A stretch of 64,000 bases of DNA, taken from NCBI RefSeq assembly GCF_026627255.1, contig NZ_JAPNLM010000011.1, positions 62,001 through 126,000 of the forward strand. The letters are read 5' to 3'. The DNA comes from Streptomyces antarcticus. Lineage in GTDB: Bacteria; Actinomycetota; Actinomycetes; Streptomycetales; Streptomycetaceae. The notes below the pieces were generated by a model that worked only from the letters and a program-made list of their open reading frames with translations, searched no databases and had not been told where the DNA came from. This document shows positions 8,600 to 17,579 of this stretch, one piece after another (position 1 is the first letter of the stretch; each line of letters begins with the position of its first letter). The position numbers and the translations under genes were made by a program.

Positions 8600-9018
8600 C
8601 AGGTCTGGAGACGGCGCTGGGGCTTGCCGTCGCCGGGTTCGCGGTCACGGTGGTCGGACGGAGTACCGACCGGGGTGCCCAGGCAGTGGACCGGATCAAC
8701 GCCATGGGCCCGGCACACCCGGGCCGGTTCCTGGCCGCCGACCTCTCCTCGCTCGACCAGGTACGCGTGCTGGCCGAGCGGATGGCAGCCGAGCACGAGG
8801 CCTCAGGGGATTCGTTGGCAGTGCTGGTCAACAACGTCGGGGCGATGTTCCCCGACCGGCGCGAGCTGGGTGGTGTCGAGGCCTCGTTTGTCGTCAACCA
8901 CCTTTCGCCGTACCTGCTGACCGAACTGCTGCTGCCCACGCTGACGGCCGGTTCGCCGAGCAGGATCGTGAACGTGACCTCGGGTGCGGTCGGGGCGGCT
9001 CCAAGCGGCAGCGGGTAG
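8600..9018 (+). pseudogene. Short-chain dehydrogenase/reductase fragment
   Basis: The frame begins in the middle of the Rossmann fold (GLETALGLAVAGFAVTVVGR), having lost the TGxxxGIG cofactor loop. It runs through ADLSSLDQVRVLAERMA, LAVLVNNVGAMF (the NNxG motif) and FVVNHLSPYLLTELLLP to IVNVTSGAVG before a stop at 9018. The catalytic Tyr-x-x-x-Lys and the C-terminal half are missing. Both ends are truncated. The left end abuts a CBM14 gene that also lacks its 5' end, so a deletion removed the intergenic region and both starts of a divergent pair. Confidence 0.75.
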
Positions 9019-9262
9019 CGGGTGCGGGTAGCGTGCAGGCGACGCACCTGCCGTCCGCTCCGAGAACGGCTACTTGATGTCTGCCGGCTTGCATGAGACG
9101 GGGCACGGCTACCCGCCGTGCGGATGGATGCCCCGTCGATCTCGTGCTTCTTCCTTCCGTTGCGGGCAGAGCTGCGCATGTGCGGGTCCGGCGCCGTGCG
9201 CGCGTGGTGGTGCGGGTGGTGCGGGTGGTGCCGGGCTTTCGGGGCGCCGGGCTGTGCGTGGC
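9019..9262. repeat. Degenerate GCGGGTGGT-type short repeats, no gene
   Basis: Between the SDR fragment and the ATP-grasp fragment there is no supported gene. Around 9200-9240 a simple pattern of GCGGGTGGT and GTGCGGGTG units recurs imperfectly three to four times. This looks like slippage sequence with no sign of function. Confidence 0.4.
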
Positions 9263-9540
9263 TCAGGCGCCGAGCATGCGGACGCGCTCGCCGATCTCCC
9301 TCCAGCGTTCCTGCGCTTCCTCGGGGGAGTCAGCGGTGAAGACGACGGCGGCGACGCGGCAGCTGTAGTCGGCCTCGTCGGTCTTGATCCCGGCGCCCGG
9401 CTGGACCAGGACGTGGCCGGCCGTCGCCCAGGGCTCGGCGGTCAGTTCCTCCCAGCCCTCCAGACGTGTGTACGAGCCCGCGCCCGCGGCGGTCAGGAAA
9501 CGGATGCCGGCCGCTTTGGCGACGGGCGCGCGGTGCTTTC
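9263..9540 (-). pseudogene. C-terminal fragment of an ATP-grasp ligase
   Basis: The last 90 residues before the stop at 9263 read GAGSYTRLEGWEELTAEPW, then HVLVQPGAGIKTDEADYSCR and FTADSPEEAQERWREIGER. The sequence resembles the C-terminal lobe of Streptomyces ATP-grasp carboxylate-amine ligases. The upstream part of the frame is arginine-rich and unrelated, so the ATP-binding and catalytic lobes are gone. It is a relic only. Confidence 0.55.
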
Positions 9541-9589
9541 GGCTCCTGACCAGGCACCCGGCAGCCCGGCGGCAGAAGACCGGGACGCG

Positions 9590-9700
9590 GTGGCGGCGTC
9601 TGCCGGCCGGTCGCCAGGCCCTGCCGGCCCCGGCCCACCTGCGGTGCGGTGACACCTACGCCCAGCTCGCGGCCGGGATCGGGATCGCGACCGCCCGGCT
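9590..9700 (+). pseudogene. IS5-type transposase helix-turn-helix scrap
   Basis: A plus-strand reading of LRCGDTYAQLAAGIGIAT matches the helix-turn-helix segment near the start of a common Streptomyces IS5-group transposase. Only about 30 residues remain, without the DDE domain. It adds to the transposase debris that brackets the first 10 kb. Confidence 0.45.
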
Positions 9701-9856
9701 CGGTGCTCACATGTCCTCCCACGCGATCGGGCCGGTGGGCATCACGGGGCGCATGGTGTCTGCGGCGATCACGGCAGCTTCGTCGTACGCGGCGAGCCGC
9801 GAAGGGGCCCGTCCCGAAAACGTCTCAGGCTTGCGCGACGGTCCCGGCCGGGGGCG

Positions 9857-11296
9857 TCAGCGCCCGGTCGCGGGGTGGGGGCACCCCCGCAGCGCCGGGC
9901 GGTCCTTCGTGCGGACGGCGGGGAGCCACGCGGTGGGGGGTGTGGAGCCAGGAGGGAGGCGGACGTGGAACCAGCGGGTGGACTGCAGGTCCGCCTCGTC
10001 GATGATGGCCCGGCCGTCGGGCACCTGGCAGTCGACGGCGAGGACGTCGCCGTGCCACACCCGGGACGGTACGACGTTGTCCGCGGTGTACTGCCGCGTC
10101 GGGTCGATCGCCAGGCCCAGACTGCACTGCGGGTCCCGGTCGGCCCGCTCCTGGCACCCCTTCTCCGCGTTGAACACCCGGATCGTGCCGGCCGTCGCGC
10201 CCTGCAGGCCGTCCAGTGCGGAGGAGTTCGCCCGTGCCGCGTCCGACCACAGGGTCGTACCGGCGATCCCGCAGAGCGCGGTGGTGAGGATCGCGGCGCG
10301 GGCCCGGCCCCACAACCGTCCCGTGCCCCTCCCGCGCGCCTCCAGTTCGGCCGTGATGCGGGCGAGCAGGCTCTCCGCAGTGTGCCGGGCACGCGCAGCG
10401 TGGGTCGGGGCGAGGCAGTCGGCGGCCAGTGCGCGCCAGAACGGCGGCACGGCCTGGTCCATGCGCAGTGGCGCACGCCCCTCTCCGTACTCCTGGACGG
10501 CGGCGCCCCGTGCCATGGGCGTGGCGCCGGAGAACGGGGAGGCGCCGGAGCCGAACACCTCGTGGATGATGATGCCCAGGGCCCAGATGTCAGCACTGGG
10601 CCGGACCTTCACGCCCAGTTCCCCGAGGGGTGCGCGCCATCGCTCGGGCGGAAGGTAGTCCAAGGTGCCCATGGGGGGCGCGTACCCGTACGTTCCCGTC
10701 ATCTCGGTGGCGAGCCCGAAGTCCGAGAGCTTCACGGAGCGGTCGCCGTCCAGCAGGACGTTCTCCGGCTTGAGATCGGCGTGGACCCAGCCCGACCGGT
10801 GGAGGTGGGCGAGTCCCTCGCAGATCCCCGCGATCAGCCGGGCGCGGTCGGCCTCGGCGACCCCCGCGTCGAGGAGTTCCCGCAGGCTGCCCGCGGCCCG
10901 CTCCATGACCAGCACGATCGCGCCGTCCAGGGCAGGGCGGTCCGGTGCCTCAAGGACGAAGGAGTCCAGGAGGCGGATCAGCCGTGCGTGCCCGGCCCTG
11001 CGTCCCAGTTCGACCTCCCGGCGGGCGGACTCCACGATCCTGCGCGTCTGGCGCGGAGCGTACCCGGCGGTCGGCATGATTTTGAGCGCGACGTCTGCTG
11101 GTGCCGCGGCCGGGTGCGCGGGGGGCCGGCCGGTCCGGTCCGGGTACTTGTTGGCGGGCCGTGCGGCGTAGACCGTGGACCAGCCTCCGGCCCCGATCAG
11201 GTTGGTGATCATCCAGCCCTGCACCCGGTGGCCGGGCAGGAGCAGGTCCGTGCCGTCGCGTTCCGTGATGTCGCGCAGGGCGTGGGGCGTAGTCAT
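9857..11296 (-). CDS. Membrane Ser/Thr protein kinase
   Basis: The 479-residue protein begins at ATG 11296. Residues 25-315 are a Hanks-type kinase: Gly-rich loop GAGGWSTV (35-42), Lys72 in ALKIMP, catalytic loop VHADLKPENV (Asp174, Lys176, Asn179), DFG at 192-194 and PPE at 216-218. The catalytic loop is HAD rather than HRD, so it is a non-RD type. A single transmembrane helix follows at about 333-350 (AAILTTALCGIAGTTLW). The outer domain of about 125 residues contains cysteines and no PASTA repeats. The gene overlaps the end of the FHA gene by 4 nt, indicating coupled translation and a shared pathway in which the FHA protein may bind phosphothreonine made by this kinase. Confidence 0.9.
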   Translation of the reverse strand: MTTPHALRDITERDGTDLLLPGHRVQGWMITNLIGAGGWSTVYAARPANKYPDRTGRPPAHPAAAPADVALKIMPTAGYAPRQTRRIVESARREVELGRRAGHARLIRLLDSFVLEAPDRPALDGAIVLVMERAAGSLRELLDAGVAEADRARLIAGICEGLAHLHRSGWVHADLKPENVLLDGDRSVKLSDFGLATEMTGTYGYAPPMGTLDYLPPERWRAPLGELGVKVRPSADIWALGIIIHEVFGSGASPFSGATPMARGAAVQEYGEGRAPLRMDQAVPPFWRALAADCLAPTHAARARHTAESLLARITAELEARGRGTGRLWGRARAAILTTALCGIAGTTLWSDAARANSSALDGLQGATAGTIRVFNAEKGCQERADRDPQCSLGLAIDPTRQYTADNVVPSRVWHGDVLAVDCQVPDGRAIIDEADLQSTRWFHVRLPPGSTPPTAWLPAVRTKDRPALRGCPHPATGR

Positions 11297-12102
11297 CGCG
11301 CGGTCTGCCGCTCCCGCCCGCCGGCCCCCGTCAGGGGTGGCAGCAGCGTCAGGTGCTCCTCGCGCACGAGCCCGAACCGCAGCGCGAGCCCGACGATCTC
11401 CTCTCGCTTGCCGTTGCGGCGGTCGCCCTTGCCGGGTTCGCGCGGGTCCGAGGCGCCGATGCGCAGTTTCTCCTCGGCGAGGTAGTCGATGTGCGAGCTG
11501 ACCGCACGCGCGGTCAGGGTGGCGCAGGCGGCGTGGCCCTGGAGCCGTTCGACGATCTGGGGGGTCGTGGGAACCGCGACGCGGGACTGGTCGCGCAGGC
11601 GCGGTTCGCAGAGCGCGACGAGGACGAGGAAGTACGTGGCCGTTTCGTCCAGCGAGTACGCGGTGACCGTGAGGCGGCCCCAGGGGGCGCCCATGGCTTC
11701 CGGGTCCAGGTAGATGTGGTCGGGTGCGAACACCTGGAAGGAGACGGGGACGTCGCTGCGCGTGGGCAGCACGACGCGTGCGAACTCGAACGGGACCGGC
11801 GCCCCTACCCGGCGGGGCGGGACCCGCAGGTACTCCCCGGCGCCCTCCGGGTTCTCCACGAGGTAGCTGTGGGTGGTGCTGTGGTTCGTCAACTGCCAGT
11901 GGTCATCGGTCACACGGATCTCTCCGGCGAGCCGGGAGATCGCCACGTCGGCGAGCCGCAGCTCTACGGGGATCGTCGCGGAGCCGCGTCCGAAGCGGGC
12001 GACCTCGCCCGGTCCGAGGCGTAACGTCACGGCGTCGCCGTACGGCTCGCCGCCGTCGGCGCCACTACACCCTTGCGGCAGATGGACGACTACGCCGCTC
12101 AT
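11293..12102 (-). CDS. FHA-domain protein partnered with a kinase
   Basis: The 269-residue protein starts at ATG 12102. Residues 25-95 form an FHA-like beta domain: ARFGRG, then ELRLADVAISRLAGEIRVTD and WQLTNHSTTHSYLV, with the conserved Gly-Arg, Ser-Arg and Asn positions. The C-terminal half (about 165-255) is helical with a winged-helix-like look (VAVPTTPQIVERLQGHAA, then TARAVSSHIDYLAEEKLRI). FHA domains bind phosphothreonine peptides. The kinase gene starts inside the last codons of this gene, so the pair is co-translated. There is no membrane segment; the protein is presumably cytoplasmic at the kinase's inner face. Confidence 0.85.
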   Translation of the reverse strand: MSGVVVHLPQGCSGADGGEPYGDAVTLRLGPGEVARFGRGSATIPVELRLADVAISRLAGEIRVTDDHWQLTNHSTTHSYLVENPEGAGEYLRVPPRRVGAPVPFEFARVVLPTRSDVPVSFQVFAPDHIYLDPEAMGAPWGRLTVTAYSLDETATYFLVLVALCEPRLRDQSRVAVPTTPQIVERLQGHAACATLTARAVSSHIDYLAEEKLRIGASDPREPGKGDRRNGKREEIVGLALRFGLVREEHLTLLPPLTGAGGRERQTAR

Positions 12103-12575
12103 CGCTCCCCCCGTTCCACGCGTCGTGCTGGACCGACGAGTGGAACAATACTCATCTCTCGAGGGAGTTCATCGGCGCACTTCAGCCACTTCGGCCGGGG
12201 CGGCCCGCCGGGTCGGACGGCCCGCACCGGCTGCCCCGGGAGGCTCCGGGGGCCCTCGGGCGGGAGGCTCGCCGGCCCCCTCCGCGCAGCCGGCGCCGCT
12301 GTGTCCCGGGTCACCCCGACTCTGTGGCGGAGGTGGCGGTTTGGGGTCGTTTTCGACTCTCTGCCGAGTGAATCGGGGGAAGGTTCCGTGCCGCGGCGGG
12401 CGAGGACGGCGTATCGGCGCCGTGGGCGGCCGCGCGGGATCCGCCCTCAAGCCCCGGTCGGGGACGTCCGGTCCGGGACCTGCCGGGGTGGGGAAGGTCA
12501 CCGTGCCCCCGGGGGTCGCGGCACCGCGGAACCGCCCTTTTGCCCCTTTCGCTTGGCGCGATCCGCACTCCGGGC
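12103..12575. other. Intergenic region without a supported gene
   Basis: The 473 bp lie between the FHA gene start and the stop of the first propeller protein, both on the minus strand. They must hold the promoter of the FHA-kinase operon and the 3' end of the propeller transcription unit. No clear hairpin terminator or classical promoter boxes could be picked out. Confidence 0.4.
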
Positions 12576-14606
12576 TCAGAGCGCGGGCCTGCCCGATACG
12601 ACGGGTGCGACCCTGCGGTCGCCGAAGGCCGTCCACGGCCGCCAGCCGCCGCTCGGCTGGGCCTGGACGCGGGTGCGCATCCGGCCTTCGGTGGTGACGG
12701 CGAAGACGTGCGTGCGTCCGGTGGCGTCGAGCGCGGCCGCGGGCGGGGCGGCGAGCCTGATGCCGGGCTCACCGAACTCCCTGCCGGGATCCCAGCTTCC
12801 GCCGGGGGCGGTCTGCCAGCGGTGGTCGAGCCGGGCGCCACCGGGCGTCAGCGAGAACGCCTCGAGGCGGCCGTCGGTGTTGGCGGCGAACGCCGGGGCG
12901 GCGGCGCTCCAGCCGAACATCGGCAGCCACTCGTCCCAGCCTCCGTTCGGCACGGACTGGCGCCGGCTGAAGGTTCCCACGCCCGACGGTCCGATCGCGG
13001 CCACGGTGAGCCGGCCGCTGCCGTCCCTGGCCACCCGCGGCGCAGCGCCGGACGCGGTGCCGAACCGCTGCCACGCGGCGGTCCAGGCGCCGCCCGGGGT
13101 CTCCTGCCACCGGTGGAAGATCCCGGCGCCGCCGGGTGAGAGGGCGAACACCTCCAGCCGGCCATCGGCGTTCACCGCGACGACCGGTGGCGCGCCCGCG
13201 GCCCCGCCGAAGCCGGTCTCCCACGGGTCCCATGCCGGGGATCCCGGTGCCCCTTGCCGCCGCCGGGCCACGGAGGCGCCGCCGGGGCTCAGGGCGAACA
13301 CCTCCAGCCGGCCGTGGGCATCGCGGGCCACGGCGGGGGCGGCTCCGGCCGGGCCGCCGAACTCCTCCCAGTCGCTCCAGCCGCCGTCCGGCCGTTGGGC
13401 CCGGTGGTGCAGGTTGGCACCCTCCGGGGCGAGCGAGAACACCTCGAGACCGCCGTCGGCGTTGCGGCCGAGTGTGGGGGCCGCACCCGCCGGCCCGCCG
13501 AACTCCTCCCACTGCGACCAGGTGTCGGCGTCCGGGTCGAGCTGGACGCGCCGCAGCATCGAGCGGTCGGAGGCGTCGAGCGCGAACACCGTGAGGCGGC
13601 TGGCGGCGTCGAGGCAAGCCACCGGGTTGTCCGTGCTCTGCCACGGCGGTGGCGTGTCCCGCCACTGGAGGGGCGCCACATGCAGCCCGTTCCGAAACCA
13701 GCCCGCGGCGCTGGCGTACCATGCCTCCCCGTCGGCGACGACCTCCACGGCGTGACCGGCCACGTGGCCCGCGTAGCCGGCGAGGTCGAAGTGGAAGGGG
13801 TCCTGGGACGCCAGGACGTCCGTACCCTCGTAGCCGCCCCGCGGCCCGATGAACAGGTAGTACCAGCCTTCCCGTTCGACGACGTACGGCGACTCGGTGA
13901 CCGAGACGGTCGCGTCCGTGGTCGCGTCGGTGAACGCGATGCCCGGCTCGCTCCAGTGCACCAGGTCGGCGGACCGCCGGTGGGCCACGACGTGGCGGCC
14001 GCCGGGGCCCGAGAGTTCCGTGTAGTACATGACCCACTCGCCGCCGACCCGCAGCACCATCGGATCGCGGGCCGCGATCCCCCGGAACAGCGGGCCGGAC
14101 GGTTCGCGCGTCCAGGTGAACAGGTCGGCCGACGTGGCGAGGCTGATCGCGGCACCGCTCTCGCCGCCGGCCGCGTAGAACATCCAGAACCTGCCCCCCG
14201 CCGCGACGACGTGGGGCGCCCACAGGTGCTCCTCGCCGAAGTAGGACCGGTCGAGGGTGAGCGCGTCGGCGTGGGCGGTCCACGGCCCGGTCGGGCTCGG
14301 CGCGGAGGCGTGGGCGAAGGAGGTCTCCCCCGTGCTGTCCGGGGATTCGCCGCGCGGCGCGCTGTCCCCGACGATGCTGAACAGGTGCCAGCGGCCCTGG
14401 GCCTTGATCAGCGTGTGGTCGTTGAGGTAACGCGGGCCGCTCGGGGTGGACGGGTCGAAGACGTACGAGAAGGGGCCGGCGCCGACCCACCGGGGCGGCG
14501 GCAGGGCGTCCGCCGGCGAGGCCGCGGCCCGGCCGGCGCCCAGGAACGGGAGCGCGCCCGCCCCTGCAGCGCCCCGCAACAGGTTCCGTCTGCTGATCGG
14601 AAGCAT
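12576..14606 (-). CDS. Tat-secreted GH43-like propeller fused to a PLL-type lectin propeller
   Basis: The 676-residue protein starts at ATG 14606, preceded by AGGAGA; longer in-frame starts lie in intergenic sequence. A twin-arginine signal (SRRNLLRGAAGAG) opens it. Residues 35-318 resemble the five-bladed GH43/GH32-type fold (FGEEHLWAPHVV, AARDPMVLRVGGEWVMYYTE, VTESPYVVEREGWYYLF, with the acidic Asp and Glu positions). Residues about 322-676 hold seven repeats of roughly 47 residues with the signature DGRLEVFAL..G and GGWSDWEEFGG, the pattern of PLL/fucose-binding seven-bladed lectins. The enzyme probably cleaves or binds a surface glycan outside the cell. It is the last of three same-strand secreted genes. 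Confidence 0.85.
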   Translation of the reverse strand: MLPISRRNLLRGAAGAGALPFLGAGRAAASPADALPPPRWVGAGPFSYVFDPSTPSGPRYLNDHTLIKAQGRWHLFSIVGDSAPRGESPDSTGETSFAHASAPSPTGPWTAHADALTLDRSYFGEEHLWAPHVVAAGGRFWMFYAAGGESGAAISLATSADLFTWTREPSGPLFRGIAARDPMVLRVGGEWVMYYTELSGPGGRHVVAHRRSADLVHWSEPGIAFTDATTDATVSVTESPYVVEREGWYYLFIGPRGGYEGTDVLASQDPFHFDLAGYAGHVAGHAVEVVADGEAWYASAAGWFRNGLHVAPLQWRDTPPPWQSTDNPVACLDAASRLTVFALDASDRSMLRRVQLDPDADTWSQWEEFGGPAGAAPTLGRNADGGLEVFSLAPEGANLHHRAQRPDGGWSDWEEFGGPAGAAPAVARDAHGRLEVFALSPGGASVARRRQGAPGSPAWDPWETGFGGAAGAPPVVAVNADGRLEVFALSPGGAGIFHRWQETPGGAWTAAWQRFGTASGAAPRVARDGSGRLTVAAIGPSGVGTFSRRQSVPNGGWDEWLPMFGWSAAAPAFAANTDGRLEAFSLTPGGARLDHRWQTAPGGSWDPGREFGEPGIRLAAPPAAALDATGRTHVFAVTTEGRMRTRVQAQPSGGWRPWTAFGDRRVAPVVSGRPAL

Positions 14607-14691
14607 GAGTCTCTCCTGGGAGGCCGCGTGGTCGGCCGTGCCGTCGGGCACGGCCGACCACGGGCCGGGTGTGGGGCGGGTCACGGGCAGG

Positions 14692-16206
14692 TCAGTCGAG
14701 GGCGGGACCGGGGGTGTTGCCGATCCAGGCCCATTCGGACCAAGTGGAGAAGCCGGTCTGCCATTTGTGGAACGTACCGACGCGGCTGGTGCCGAAGACC
14801 TCCATCCGCCCGTCGGCATTGGTGACCGCCGTGACCTCGGTGCCGCCGCCTCCGAAGGCCGCCCACTCGCCGTACGGCGCGTTGACGGCGCTCTGCCACA
14901 TGTGCATGGCCGTGCTGCCGTTCATGGCGAAGACCTCGACCCGGCCGTCCGGCGTGCGCTCGCTGGAGAGCTGCGAGTCCGCGGGGCCGCCGACCCCTTC
15001 CCAGTTCGACCAACCGGAGCCGCTGGTCTGGTACTTGTGGAACACGCCGACCGGTCCGGAGGCGAACACCTCCAGGCGGCCGTCGGCATTGTGGTCGACG
15101 GTGAGGTCACGGCCGCCGCCGCCGAAGGTGTCCCAGTTCGACCAACCGCCGTTGGGCGCCGTCTGGTACTTGTGCTGGAAGGTGTCCGCGCCCAGGGCGA
15201 ACACCTCAAGGCGTCCGTCAGGCGACTTCTCCATCTCCACGCGGCTGTCGGCGGGACCGCCTCCGGCGGGCTCCCACTCCGACCAGCCGCCATTGGGGGC
15301 GTCTTGGTACCGGTGGAAGAGGCCGACCGGACCGGAGGCATAGACCTCGATGCGGCCGTCCGCGTTCACACCGGCCGCGGTGTCGCGCCCGCCGCCTCCG
15401 AAGGTCTCCCAGTTCGACCAGCCTCCGGAGGCAGAAAGCTGCCAGCGGTGTTGGAAGGTGCTGCCGTTCAGGGCGAACATCTCGAGCCGCCCGTCGGCGT
15501 TGGGCGCGATCGCCAGCTCGGCGTTGCCCGGTCCGCCGAGCGGTTCCCAAGCGGACCAGTTGCCGTTCGCCTCCTGCTGCCAGGCGTGGTGCACTCCGTC
15601 GGCCCCGGCCGCGAACACCTCGAGGCGTCCGTCCGCCGACCGCGCCGACACGACCCGGCCCGACTCCGCCGGGTAGACGGGCGGCTTGGGCCGCGGACCG
15701 CTGCCCGGGGTGCAGGGCAGTACGACGCCGCGCTCCGCGAGGTAGGCCTCGGGATCGACGCCGTACGACGTGGACTGGTCCCCCCAGATCCGCAAGTGGA
15801 GGTGGGAGCCGTCGACGTTGGTGCCCTCGGCGCCCATCAGGGCGATCTGCTGGCCGGCCACGACGTGGTCGCCGACGGAGACGTCGCGCCGCGACATGTG
15901 CCCGTACTCGGAGATCCTCCCGTCGGGGTGCAGGACGCGGATCCACTGGCCGTAGTCGCCTGTGTATCCGGAAATGGTCACCTCGCCGTCGCCCACGGCG
16001 TAGATCGGCGTACCGACGGCGTTGGCGATGTCGACGCCGTTGTGGCCGCTGTGGAAGTGCTGGGACACGAAGCCGGTGGTCGGGCAGGCTGCGGTGAGAT
16101 CGGCGGTACGGGCCTCGGCGGGCACCGTGGCCACGAACGACGACAGCAGGAGAGCCGTCGCCGCGAGAGCGCAGTACCGTGCGCGTCGGGAAAGTCCGGA
16201 AAGCAC
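14692..16206 (-). CDS. Secreted M23 (LytM-type) peptidase with PLL-type lectin propeller
   Basis: A GTG at 16206 is taken as start because GGGGAGGAA lies just upstream; the protein has 504 residues. A Sec signal (about 1-32) leads to a peptidase M23 domain (about 45-160) with zinc ligands His55 and Asp59 in GHNGVDIA and His137 in HLHLRIW, and catalytic-type His103 (YGHM) and His135. M23 enzymes cut peptide cross-links of peptidoglycan. After a Pro-rich linker (GPRPKPPVYP), seven repeats from about 183 to 504 carry ADGRLEVFA..G and WSNWETFGGGG, a seven-bladed PLL-like lectin. It is likely a bacteriolytic enzyme anchored to its target by the lectin. It is the upstream neighbour of the GH43-like fusion. 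Confidence 0.9.
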   Translation of the reverse strand: MLSGLSRRARYCALAATALLLSSFVATVPAEARTADLTAACPTTGFVSQHFHSGHNGVDIANAVGTPIYAVGDGEVTISGYTGDYGQWIRVLHPDGRISEYGHMSRRDVSVGDHVVAGQQIALMGAEGTNVDGSHLHLRIWGDQSTSYGVDPEAYLAERGVVLPCTPGSGPRPKPPVYPAESGRVVSARSADGRLEVFAAGADGVHHAWQQEANGNWSAWEPLGGPGNAELAIAPNADGRLEMFALNGSTFQHRWQLSASGGWSNWETFGGGGRDTAAGVNADGRIEVYASGPVGLFHRYQDAPNGGWSEWEPAGGGPADSRVEMEKSPDGRLEVFALGADTFQHKYQTAPNGGWSNWDTFGGGGRDLTVDHNADGRLEVFASGPVGVFHKYQTSGSGWSNWEGVGGPADSQLSSERTPDGRVEVFAMNGSTAMHMWQSAVNAPYGEWAAFGGGGTEVTAVTNADGRMEVFGTSRVGTFHKWQTGFSTWSEWAWIGNTPGPALD

Positions 16207-16271
16207 GAGACGTTCCTCCCCTGAGTGGTCGCGGGGTGAGTGGGACGGATGTGGCGTGGGGGCGGAGACGC

Positions 16272-17261
16272 TCACGCCCTGCGGAGCCGGTCGATGATGC
16301 CGTTGATGTCGTGCTCCATCAGGTCCCGGCGGATGAAGTGCCCGCCGGGCCGCTCGTGCCACTCGTGCGGGATCCCGGCGTTGCCGAGCAGGGAGCGGAA
16401 CTCACGCTGTCCCGCGAGCACTTGGGTCTCGTTGAGGGTGTCGAACCAGTTGATCGGGTCGGGGCTGGTGCCGGCGACCAGGAAGACCCGCTTGTTGCGG
16501 TAGCTCTCGATCCGCTGGACCGGGTTGTCCGCGTTGACCCGGGCCTCGTCCCAGAACGGCGCCCCGTAGATCGTGCCGCCGTTCAGGTCCAGGGCCGCGG
16601 CGGAGGCGTTCGCCCAGTGGACCACGAGGCCGTTGTCCCGGCGCAGGCTGGCCGGGCCGGAGTGGGCGCTCACCGAGGCGAAGTGTCCCCAGTACTTGGC
16701 GGCGTACTTCAGCGCACCGAAGCCGCCCATCGAGAACCCGGACACGGCGCGGCCGTCGTACTCGGCGAAGGTGCGGAAGTTCGCGTCGATCCACGGGATC
16801 AGCTGCGAGATGTGGAAGTGCTCCCAGTTCCGCGGGCCGACGTTGGAGCTCACGGGGTTGGAGTACCAGCCGGCGTGGCCGCCGTCGGGCATCACGACGA
16901 TGATCGGCTTGCCCGCGGTCCACTGGCGGACGCCCTCGCGGTCGAAGGTGATGAAGTCCTGGTCCGTGCCGCCTCCGTGAAAAAGGTAGAGGACCGGGTA
17001 GGTGCGTCCGCTCCAGTGGTAGTCGTCGGGGAGGAGCACGTTGACGGCGGGGTTCCAGCCGATCGCACTGGTCTGGAACCGGTAGTACCGCATGCGGGGG
17101 TCGGCCTCGCCGCGCTCGACCACGCGCAGGCCGAACCCGTCTCCGACGGCGGAGGCGTTCGACGCGGCGGCGAGGACTCCCGCACCGCCCATGGCCATGG
17201 CGGCCGAGAAGCCGCCGGCCGTCTTGAGGATGCTCCTGCGGGTGGGGTTCTTCGCGCTCAA
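16272..17261 (-). CDS. Tat-secreted antigen-85/esterase-D-like hydrolase
   Basis: The start is taken as TTG at 17261 because AGGAGG sits at ideal spacing just upstream; the product has 329 residues. A twin-arginine signal (TRRSILKTAGGFSAAM) ends near Ala-Ser-Ala. The alpha/beta-hydrolase domain shows VLYLFHGGG (oxyanion region), the nucleophile elbow GFSMGGFGAL and a late His in ERPGGHFIRRD, as in antigen 85 mycolyltransferases and esterase D. The preferred ester cannot be read from sequence. It shares its strand with the two propeller enzymes downstream and is divergent from the acylase gene. A paralogue lies at 20097-21116. Confidence 0.88.
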   Translation of the reverse strand: MSAKNPTRRSILKTAGGFSAAMAMGGAGVLAAASNASAVGDGFGLRVVERGEADPRMRYYRFQTSAIGWNPAVNVLLPDDYHWSGRTYPVLYLFHGGGTDQDFITFDREGVRQWTAGKPIIVVMPDGGHAGWYSNPVSSNVGPRNWEHFHISQLIPWIDANFRTFAEYDGRAVSGFSMGGFGALKYAAKYWGHFASVSAHSGPASLRRDNGLVVHWANASAAALDLNGGTIYGAPFWDEARVNADNPVQRIESYRNKRVFLVAGTSPDPINWFDTLNETQVLAGQREFRSLLGNAGIPHEWHERPGGHFIRRDLMEHDINGIIDRLRRA

Positions 17262-17579
17262 TGTGTCCTCCTGGTCGCGAGCCTGTCGAGGCGTCCGGGC
17301 GCGGCGGACTCCCACCGTCGCGCCACTTCGTACCGTGCCGTCCCTCTGGAGGGACCGGGCCGCCCGGACGGTCTGGACGGTAGCAACGGTCCGCGGGCCC
17401 GCAGACCCCGGAAGTTTCCGGACTGACAGCCGACCACGCGTCGGCTAGGCACCGGCCGACTGCGCCGCGGGGGGCGCGGCGCAGGCTCCGGCGGCCGCGG
17501 GTGTCATCGGGATTTCATCGTCCTTCCCTAGCGTGGCCGCGTTCGGACACAGGCCTGGACCACAGGGGAGGACGGATCG
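17262..17579. promoter_or_regulatory. Divergent control region between esterase and acylase genes
   Basis: The 318 bp separate two genes for secreted enzymes transcribed away from each other. Strong ribosome sites mark both ends (AGGAGG for the TTG at 17261, GGGGAGGA for the ATG at 17580). Promoters for both units must lie here. I could not identify unambiguous -35/-10 boxes. There is no coding signature inside. Confidence 0.55.

Noticed and set aside
12769..14661. A 630-codon minus-strand frame overlapping the GH43-like propeller gene
   Set aside because: Same strand, shifted phase, arginine-rich product without motifs; the true frame has a Tat signal and seven clear propeller repeats.
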